A DNA stretch of 45,422 nt. It comes from Marmoricola sp. (GTDB lineage: Bacteria; Actinomycetota; Actinomycetes; Propionibacteriales; Nocardioidaceae). Each line of letters starts with the position of its first letter. Position 1 is the first letter of the stretch. Shown here piece by piece: positions 23,768-33,700 of the stretch. The DNA lies in contig JAOPXK010000070.1 in the NCBI GenBank assembly GCA_025965195.1, positions 1-45,422 on the forward strand, given 5' to 3'. The notes beneath the pieces were generated by a model. That model saw only the letters and a list, made by a program, of their open reading frames with translations, did no database searches and was not told the origin of the DNA. A program made the translations under genes and the position numbers.

Positions 23768-24757
23768 ATGAACACTGTGCACTGGCGGCGTGGTGCGTTC
23801 TCGGGCGGTGTCGTCGCGCTTCTCGCCGCTGCCTCTGTCCTGACCGGATCGGTCGCACACGCTGCGGACCCTCAGAGCCCGGGCAGTACGCCGTCGCAGT
23901 CAACGTCCTATGGACGGGTTGACGCCAGCTTCTCCCTGGCCGTCAGCCCGACCCGGCTTTCGATCGCCCCGGCCGACATCGGCAAGTCACACACCTTCGA
24001 GGTGATCAACCGCGGGCAGTCGCCACTGGCGGTGACCGTCCAGAAGCGCAACTTCGTCGGCGGAGCCGACGGTACGCTGGTCTTTCAGAAGCACGCGAGG
24101 TATTCGGCGTCGAACTGGGTGACCATTCATCCGGCCAGCTTCGTGCTCGCGCCGGGCACGGAACAGATCGTCACCGCAACAGTGACGGTGCCAGCCGGTC
24201 CCGAGCCCGGAGATCACGAGGTGGCTCTGGTCTTCCTGGTCCCTGCGGCGCGGACCAACGCCAACATCAAGATCAATCGGGGCATCGGCACGCCGGTCTA
24301 CATCACCGTTCCCGGAGCCACCGACAACACGGTGTCGGTGCGCAAACTCACCGCATCCGGGTTCGTCACCGGTGGTCGGGTTGCCGTGACGGCGACACTG
24401 CACAACACCGGCGACGTGCACCGGGACTTCCGGGCGCCGGACGCACTCGCCATCCACGCCGCAGGCTCGGCTGCGGCGTTCCCTGACTTCACCGTCATCC
24501 GCGGCTCCACTCGAGTGATCAGCACCTCGTGGAACCCGCCCCCCGCGTGCATCTGCCACGTCCGGGTGACGGTCCAGAACGCGGACGGCACCCAGTCGTC
24601 GGCGTCGGTTCGCGTCATCGTCATCCCGCTGAAACTCGTCGGCGGCCTTCTCTTGCTGGCGCTACTCCTCGGCCTCGCGATCCGTATCGGCCGGCGCCGC
24701 TATCGAGCGCACGTGAGCGTGGCCGCAGCGAAACTGCATGCCGGCGCCGGTGACTGA
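23768..24757 (+). CDS. DUF916/WxL-interacting-protein-like membrane protein
   Basis: This 329-residue protein has a signal peptide (1-32, ending VAHA-A). The first domain (about 52-155) contains FSLAVSPTRLSIAPADIGK, then ASNWVTIHPASFVLAPGTEQ and TVPAGPEPGDHEVALVFLVP, typical of DUF916 (WxL-protein peptidoglycan-binding domain). A second beta domain (about 180-290, with LHNTGDVHRDF) corresponds to the place of DUF3324. A transmembrane helix (PLKLVGGLLLLALLLGLAI) and a basic tail end the chain. This order is that of Firmicutes WxL-interacting proteins. The giant's start overlaps its 3' end by 20 bp. Confidence 0.82.
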   Translation: MNTVHWRRGAFSGGVVALLAAASVLTGSVAHAADPQSPGSTPSQSTSYGRVDASFSLAVSPTRLSIAPADIGKSHTFEVINRGQSPLAVTVQKRNFVGGADGTLVFQKHARYSASNWVTIHPASFVLAPGTEQIVTATVTVPAGPEPGDHEVALVFLVPAARTNANIKINRGIGTPVYITVPGATDNTVSVRKLTASGFVTGGRVAVTATLHNTGDVHRDFRAPDALAIHAAGSAAAFPDFTVIRGSTRVISTSWNPPPACICHVRVTVQNADGTQSSASVRVIVIPLKLVGGLLLLALLLGLAIRIGRRRYRAHVSVAAAKLHAGAGD

Positions 24758-27700
24758 GATCGCTAACCGCACCGTTCGGAGGAGTTGGAGCCAGCGACCG
24801 GCGGTCGTTCTGGTGGTCTCGCTGTCCCTGATGGTGGCCCTTGCTGCCGCTTTCGTGCCGGCAGTGCCAGCCAGTGCGGCAGGTATTGGGACCATCCTCT
24901 TCCAGAATGCGTTCAACGACCGAACTGTCGACGGCACGGGAACGGTCACGGTGCCAACCCCCTCGAGCGGACCGAACACCGCGTGTCTCACCGCTTCCGG
25001 AAACAGTGCGACGTTGCCCCTGCTCAGCTGTTCGGGTCTGATCGACAGCCAGGGCAGCGGAAAGCTCAGGCTCACCAGCTCCACCATCAACCAGGTAGGC
25101 GGAGTGTTCGGTCAGAACAGCTTCCCAACCTCCAACGGACTGGACGTCACCTTCAAGTCCTATCAGTGGGGTGGGAACAGTGCCGACGGCATCGCGTTCA
25201 TGCTGGCCGCCGTCGATCCGGCAAACCCCGTCGCACCGACGACGATGGGTCCTTCTGGCGGGTCGCTCGGTTACTCGCGGGCAGGATCGGTCAAGGGTCT
25301 CACCAACGGCTACCTCGGCATCGGTCTCGACGTGTTCGGCAACTTCAGCAGCAACTCCTACTCGGGGACAGGCTGTACCAACCCAGCGAACATCTCGGTT
25401 CAGGCAGCTGGATCTGTGGTGGTGAGAGGTCCCGGTAGCGGCACCGTCGGATACTGCGGCTTGAACACGACGTCCGACGGCACGATCGGTACCAAGCTCA
25501 TCCTTCGTGCAGCCACTCGGGCCGCATCGGTCGTCCCCGTGCAGGTCTTGATCAACCCGACCCTCGCGTCGTTCACATCGGAGACCGGTGTCTCGGTGGC
25601 TGCCGGTACCTACAAGGTGGTGGTGACCCCGGTCGGGCAGCCGACCAAGACCCTGACCGGAACCCTGCCCACCGTGTCGACCGGCCTCTACCCCTCCGCG
25701 AGCTGGCTGGATGCCAACGGTGTCCCCAAGCAGCTCGCCTTCGGGTTCGTCGGTTCGACCGGCTCGGTCACCGACGTTCACGAAATCTCCGACGTCAAGG
25801 TACTGACCTTCAACCCGGTGCCGCAGCTTGGAGTCAGCGCAGTCAGCTACTCGGCGGCAAGCTCACAACCAGGTGATCCCGTCACCTACAAGGTCACCGC
25901 GGACGTGCTCGCCGGCGCCGATGAGACCAGCCCCATCTCGGTCACCGAGACGATGCCCATAGGGACCGTCCCGGTCGGGGCCTACGGCACCGGCTGGGCT
26001 TGTCAGGCCCCGGTCGGACGGACAGTGACCTGCACCACCACCGGCTCGTCGTTCGTTCACGGGACCACCCTGCCGGTCATCAATGTGGTCGGGATCGTGA
26101 CCGGTGCGAACGTCTCGGCGACGTTCATCCAGAGCAACTCGAGTGCCCAGGCGTCGTCCACTGACGCCGGTCCAGGCTCCGACATGGCGACGACAGCGGG
26201 CACACTGCCGACCACGCCCACCGGGATTTCTCTCCTTCCGACCATCGGTGCGATCGGTGGTGGCGCAAGCACTGTCCTGACTGGCGCCAACATCAGCGCA
26301 GCGACCGCGGTCGAGATCGGCACCGCCGCCGAGCAACAAGCGGGCACGCCGGTCACCCTTCTGCCTTGTTCTGGGGGGACACCCGCAGCGGGGTGCTTCA
26401 CCCAGGCTGGCAACACCATCACCGTCTCGTCGTGGCCCGCGCGGTCGAGCGCTGCCACCGTGACGGTCACGGTCGTCACCTCGGGAGTGGCGGCCGCGGC
26501 GAACTATGTGTACGCCGACAAGCCGGCGAGCCCGGTTACGCCCACCGCCACCGCAGGCATCACCAGCGCAACCGTCACCTGGGTAACGCCTGCCAGCAAC
26601 GGCAGCCCCCTGACCAGCTATGTCATCACGCCCTACCTCGGCGGAGTTGCTCAGACGCCGCACTCCTTCGACACGACGACCACGACCCGCACATTGAGCG
26701 GCCTCACCGCAGGTGGCGCCTACACGTTCACGGTCTCGGCCGTCAACGCGTACGGGACGTCGACCGCCAGCGCGGCATCCGCAACAGTCATCCCCTACGC
26801 GTTGCCGGGCACACCGACGATCACGGCGGTCTCCGCAGGCACCCAGGCCGCGACTCTCACCTGGAACTCTCCGAGCACCAACGGCAGCGCCATCACCGGA
26901 TACGTGATCACGCCGTACATCGGGACGGTGGCGCAAACCGCGCAGACCTTCACCGGGAGTGCGACCACACGCACCGTCACGGGTCTCGTGGCCGGCACCT
27001 CCTACACCTTCACCGTGGCCGCCCAGAATGCAGCGGGGACCGGCCCGGCGTCCGCGAAGTCGACCGCGGTGATCCCCAATGTCTCCCCGAGCCTCACCTT
27101 CACCGCTCCTCCGTCGGGAGAGATCGGCGTTCCCTACAGCCGACAGCTGACCGTCACCAACGGCACCTCGCCCTTTGCGTGGTCGGTCAGCGCCGGGACC
27201 TTGCCGGACGGCCTGACGCTCAATGCGGCGACCGGACTGCTCAGTGGAACTCCGACCGTGTCGGGGACCTTCGGCTTCACGGTCCAGGTGACCGACGCCA
27301 GCGGCCAGACGGCGACCAAGGCCGTCACCCTGGTAGTCGCGGCGTCTCCGGCGTTGACGGTTGCCGTTCCGGATGGCGAGGTCGGGATCTCCTACAGCCA
27401 GCAACCGACTCTGACCGGAGGCACCGGTCCCTTCACCTGGTCGGTCAGTGCCGGCAGCCTGCCCGCCGGTCTGACCCTCAGCTCGACGACCGGGCTGCTG
27501 AGCGGAACCCCTACCGCATCAGGCCCGTATCCGATGACCATTCAGGTGGTCGACAGCTTCAACCAGGTTGCGAGCAAGACGGTCTCGCTCGTCATCGTGG
27601 CCCGCCCGGCCTTCGGCGCGACGACGCCGGCGACCGGCCAGGTCGGCGTTCCCTACAGCAACACGTTCAACGTGACGGGTGGCTCCTTGCCGCTCGTCTG

Positions 27701-30700
27701 GTCGATCGCGGCCGGAAGCCTGCCGGCCGGCTTGTCCCTCAACTCAGCCACCGGTGTCGTTTCGGGGACGCCCACCACAACGGGTAGCTCGCCTCTCACG
27801 TTGTCGGTGATCGATGCGAACGGTCAATCAGCCAGCCGGTCCGTCACGCTGACCATCGCGGCGGGCCCCCTGGTCATCGTCAAGAGCGCGAATGTCTCGT
27901 CGACGGCGCCCGGAAGTGTCGTCGCCTACACGATCTCGGTCACCAACACGGGCTCCACTGCCTGGACGGGTGCCAACCTCAGCGACCCGCTCACCGGAGT
28001 ACTGGACGACGCCGTCTACAACGCCAACGCCACCGCCAGCAGCGGGACGATGTCCTACAGCTCGTCAACGCTGGGATGGACCGGAAACATAGCCGCCGGC
28101 GCCTCGGTCACCATCACCTATTCGGTCACCGTGAACGCACTGGACACGGGCAACAAGGTGCTGTCGAACACGGTGACCTCGACGACCCTCGGCGCCAACT
28201 GTGCCAGCGGGAGTGGTGATGCCCGTTGTTCGGCGACCGTCACGGTCGCCGGCCTCGGTATCGTCAAGACTGCCGACGTCACCACGGTGACACCAGGCGG
28301 CCATGTCGACTACACGATCACGGTCGCGAACACCGGCCAGTCCGCCTACCTCGGCGCCACCCTGACCGACAGCCTTACGGGCGTCCTCGACGATGCCAGC
28401 TACGACGCGGACGGCTCCGCGACGAGCGGAAGCGTTTCGTACACCGGCTCCGCCGTGACGTGGACCGGCAACCTGGCCGTCGGGGCGACGGCGACCATCA
28501 CCTACTCGGTCACCATCACCGATCCTGACGCCGGCAACCGGTCGCTCACCGGAACCATCGTGTCGCCTTCTGCGGGCAGCTCCTGTCCGGGTGGGTCGCC
28601 GGCGCCCTCATGCACAGTCGTGGTGACGGTGCTGGTCCCCGCGCTGTCGATCACGAACACTTCGGCGGTGAGCTCCGCGACACCGGGCGACAACGTCGCC
28701 TACACGGTGACGGTGGCCAACACCGGACAGACGGCCTACGTCGGCACCAACGTCTCGGTGGCCCTCACCGATGCGCTGGACGACAGCACCTATGACAATG
28801 ACTTCACAGCGACGGCGGGCAGTGTCAGCTACAACGCGACGACCCAGGTGCTGACCTGGACCGGCAATCTTCCTGTCGGTGGGACGGTCACGATCACGGG
28901 ATCGGTGACCGTACACAGCCCGGACCCGGGCGACAAAACCATGACAACCGTTGCGACGTCCACGGCTGCCGGAAGCACCTGTCCCGTCGATGGTTCCAAC
29001 CCGGCCTGCACGAGCACGGTCCTTGTCAAGATTCCGGCGCTCAGCATCTCCACCTCGGCAACAGCAGGCACCACAACTCCCGGGTCGATCGTCCACTACA
29101 CGCTGTCGATCACGAACAGCGGCCAGACACCGTACGTCGCAGCCGCGGTGACCGACGCGCTTGCAGGCGCTCTGGACGACGCGACCTACAACGGCGACGC
29201 CGTCACCACCGCGGGCGCCGTGTCCGTCAGCGGCACCAACCTCGCCTGGGCGGGTGATCTGCTGGTCGGCGCGACGGTGACGGTCAGCTACTCGCTCACG
29301 GTGCGCAGCCCCGACACCGGTGATCTCGCACTGAACACGCGGGCCACCTCGACGGCAGTGGGCAACAACTGCCCAGCGGCCAGCACTGACTCTCGTTGCA
29401 CCAGCAGCGTCACCGTCCTGCTGCCAGGCCTGAGCATCGTCGACTCCGTCGATGCGACCACCACGACGCCGGGCGGGGAGGTGGTCTACTCGGTCACGGC
29501 CACCAATACAGGCCAGACGACGTACAACAATGTCGAGCTGGTGCTCGACTTCCGCGGGGCCGTCGATGACGCGACCTACAACAACGACGCGACGACCACG
29601 TCGGGCAGCCAGGTGTCGAACGGCGACGGGACAGCGACCTGGACTGTGACCCTTGCCCCCGGGGCAACGGCAACGAGCACCATGTCGGCGACCGTCGACT
29701 CCCCTCCAGAGGGTGACAAGTCACTTCAGACCAGCGTCGTCTCGGATGCACCCGGCAGCACCTGCCCCACCGGATCCGCGAGCGCGGCGTGTCACACGAC
29801 GGTGCCAGTTCTCATCCCCGGGCTGACCATCACGAAGACAGCCGACACGTCGACAGTGACTCCCGGCGGGACCGTCCACTACACAGTCTCGGTCGTCAAC
29901 AACGGCGAGACCACCTTTACCGCAGCGCAGTTCGACGATGACCTGGGCCACGTCCTCATCGACTCGGTCTACAACGGCGATGCGACCGCCACCACCGGAT
30001 CCCTGTCGTACAACGCGTCCGTGCTGTCTTGGAGCGGCAGCCTCGCACCCGGTGCGTCCTCGACGATCACCTACTCGGTCACCGTCCGCGACCCCGATCC
30101 CGGAGACAAGGCGTTCAGCAACACGGTGGTCTCATCGTCGGCTGGCAACAACTGCAGCTCCGGAAGCACGGATCCGCGCTGCACCGTGTCGGTGAACGTG
30201 CTGGTTCCCGCTCTGACCATCACCAAGACGGCCAACGCGGCAACCACGACGCCCGGCGCAGTCGTCCAGTACGGCATCGATGTCACCAACACTGGAGCCA
30301 CCACGTTCAGCGCGGCGAGCATCACTGACTCCCTGGCGGGTGTGCTGGATGACGCGGACTACAACGCGGACGCGGCCACCGATTCGGGAACACTCGTATG
30401 GTCCGGGTCGACCCTGACGTGGACGGGCGCGCTGTCGCCAGGTCAGCACGTGCACATCACGTACTCGGTCACGGTGCATGCCGCTGACGGTGGCGACAAC
30501 CTGGTGAGCGACACCGTCACGTCCGGCGCGTCGGGCAACAACTGTCCCGTGGACAGCGCCGACCCGCGGTGCACCACGGTCGTGCCGGTCGCCCGCCTGG
30601 TCCTGTCGCAGAGCTACCCGTCGCCGTTCACCACGCCGGGCTCGCTGCTCCACCTCACGGCGACGTTCACCAACACCGGCCAGGTGCCCTACACGGGCAT

Positions 30701-33700
30701 CTCCGTCGCCAGCCCCAGCGCGGACACCATCGACGATGCGATCCCGGCCGGCGACCAGGTCGCAAGCTCGGGCACCGTCGTGCTCGGGGCGACTGCCATC
30801 ACCTGGACCGGCAGTATCCCGGTCGGTGGCGTCGTCACCATCACCGGCACGTTGACCGTGAAGGATCCCGCCACTGGAAACAAGGTCATCACCGGAACCC
30901 TCGTATCCGCGGCTTCCGGCAACAACTGCGCGCCGGGCAGCACCGACAGTCGCTGCACCGCGATCGTGGCCGTTCGCGTCCCCCAGTTGTCCATCTCCAA
31001 GGTGGTGAGCACGACTGATGCCATGCCGGGTGACTCCGTCGGGTACACCATCACCGTGCACAACAGCGGCGAGACCGCGTACACGGGCGCAGCGGTCACC
31101 GACTCGCTGGCTGGCGTGCTCAACGACGCCTCGTACAACGGCGACGCGACCGCCTCGATCGGGGCGGTGAGCTATGCGTCGTCGACATTGTCCTGGACCG
31201 GCGACCTCGACGTCGGCGACACGGCGACGATCACCTACTCGGTCACTGCCGACGACCCTTCTCTCGGCGACAAGTCCATGGCCAACCGGGTCGAGTCGAC
31301 GACGGTCGGCAGCACCTGTCCGCCGGCCAGCAGCAACCCGAACTGCCAAACCACCGTCAACGTACTGACGCCGAGTCTGACGATCGTGAAGACGGCCAAC
31401 CTGGCCAACGCGACGCTCGGCAGCACCGTCGGCTATACGGTCACCGCGACCAACACCGGTCAGACGACCTACTCGACTGCCGCGTTCACCGACTCGCTGG
31501 CCGGCGTGCTCGATGACGCGACCTACGACACCGACGCCGCCAGCACCACCGGGACGGTCGGGTACGTCGACGGCGTGCTCAGCTGGTCGGGCGTGCTGGT
31601 CCCTGGCGAGTCAGCGACCGTCAGCTACAGCGTCACGATCAAGAATCCCGCGTCCGGCGATGCGGAGATGACGAACACGGTCGTCTCGACGACCAAGGGA
31701 AGCAACTGCGCGTCTGGCAGCACCGACTCTCGATGCACGGCGACCGTCGACGTCACGGACGCGGTGAGCCTCACCTTCACGAAAACGGCCGACGTTGCGT
31801 CGACGGTGGCCGGCGCGACAGTCAACTACATGATCACTGTCGTCAACTCGACCAATTCTCCGATCGCCTCGGCGGAGTTCACCGACCCCCTCGCAGGCAT
31901 CCTCGACGACGCGACCTACAACGGTGACGCTAGGGCGACCAGCGGTGCGCTCAGCTACACCGCACCTGACCTCGCCTGGAGCGGCACGATTGGCGCGGGG
32001 AGCACGGTCACGGTGACCTACTCCGTCACGGTGCACGCCTTGGCCACGGGTGACCAGATCCTCGAAGGCGCCGTCAGCTCGTCGTCGCTCCCGACGAGTG
32101 ACAACTGCACTGCAGGCAGTGACGATCCCCGTTGCGCCAGCACAGTGGCCGTCGCCGGTCTCCTGATCGAGCAGCACGCTGACTCGTCAACCACGTCGCC
32201 CGGCTCGGTCGTCCACCTGACTGAGACGTTCACCAACACCGGCAAGGTTCCCTACCTCGGGATCTCGGTGGTGAGCCCTCGCAGCGACACCTCCGACGAC
32301 ACGATCACGACAGGTGACCAGGTGGCGAGCTCGGGAACGCTGGTGCGAACCGCGACCGCGGTCACCTGGACCGGTGACATTCCCGTCGGCGGAACGGTGA
32401 CATCGACCCGAAGCCTGGTCGTGCAGAACCCCGATACAGGGAACAAGATCATCACCGCGACGTTGTCGTCGTCCGCCTCCGGTAACAACTGCCCGATCGG
32501 TGGTACCGATCCGGTCTGCACGTTCCGGGTCGACGTGCAGGTTCCCGAGCTGACGATCTCCAAGACTGCCAGCACGACCGCCGTCGTGCCCGGTGGAACC
32601 GTCGGCTACACGATCGTCGTGCACAACACCGGCGAGATGCCCTACACCGGGGCGGCGATCTCCGACTCCCTGGCCGGAGTGCTCGATGACGCGACGTACA
32701 ACGCCGACGCGACCGCCACTTCCGGCGCGGTGAGCTACACATCCTCGACCCTGGAGTGGGCCGGGGATCTCGCCGTCGGCGCCAGCACGACCATCGTGTA
32801 CTCGGTGAGTGTCCGCAGCCCGGCCGTCGGCGACAAGACGATGGTCAACCAGGTCGAGTCGACAACCGTCGGCAGCACCTGTCCTCCAGCGAGCGGCAAC
32901 ACAGCCTGCCGGGCCACGGTGGCCGTCCTCACGCCGCTCCTGACCTTCACCTCGGTGGCAAGTGCTGCGACGACAGTGCCCGGCGCCACCATCAGCTACA
33001 CGCTGACCGCGCGCAACACCGGTCAGACCGCGTACCCGTCCGCGACGTTCGTTGTTCCGTTGGGCGGCGTGCTCGATGATGCGACCTACGACGGCAACGT
33101 CACAGCGACAACCGGGACGGCCGATGTCACTGCCGGGACCTTGACCTGGACCGGCGGGCTCGGGACCGGGGCGGTCGTCACGATCGCCTACACCGTGACC
33201 GTCATCGACTCACCCACCGGTGACCACGAGCTCGATCAGACGATCACGTCCACGGAGCAGGGAAACAACTGCCGGGTCGGCGGGACCGATCCGCGCTGCA
33301 CGACCTCGGTGCTCATCGCCGGGCTACAGATCTCCAACTCCGCCGATGCCGCCGAGACCGAGCCGACTGCCGTGGTGCGGAACACCGTCGTCCTCACGAA
33401 CACGGGCAAGGTGCCGTATGTCGGGATCAGCGTTGACGACAGCTTCGTGGGGTCGCTGGATGACGCGACGTACAACGGCGATGCGGTAGCGACAGCGGGC
33501 AGCCTGGTCCTCGTGGCCGGCAGTGGGCACGTCGTGTGGACCGGAGATGTGCCTGTGGGTGCCAGCGTGACGGTCACTGGCTCGCTGACGGTGAACAACC
33601 CGGATGCGGGAGACCAGACCATGACCACCCTGGTAGGCACCGACGCGAGCGCCAGCAACTGCCCGACCGCGGCCCCCGGCGCCGACTGCCTCTCCAGCGT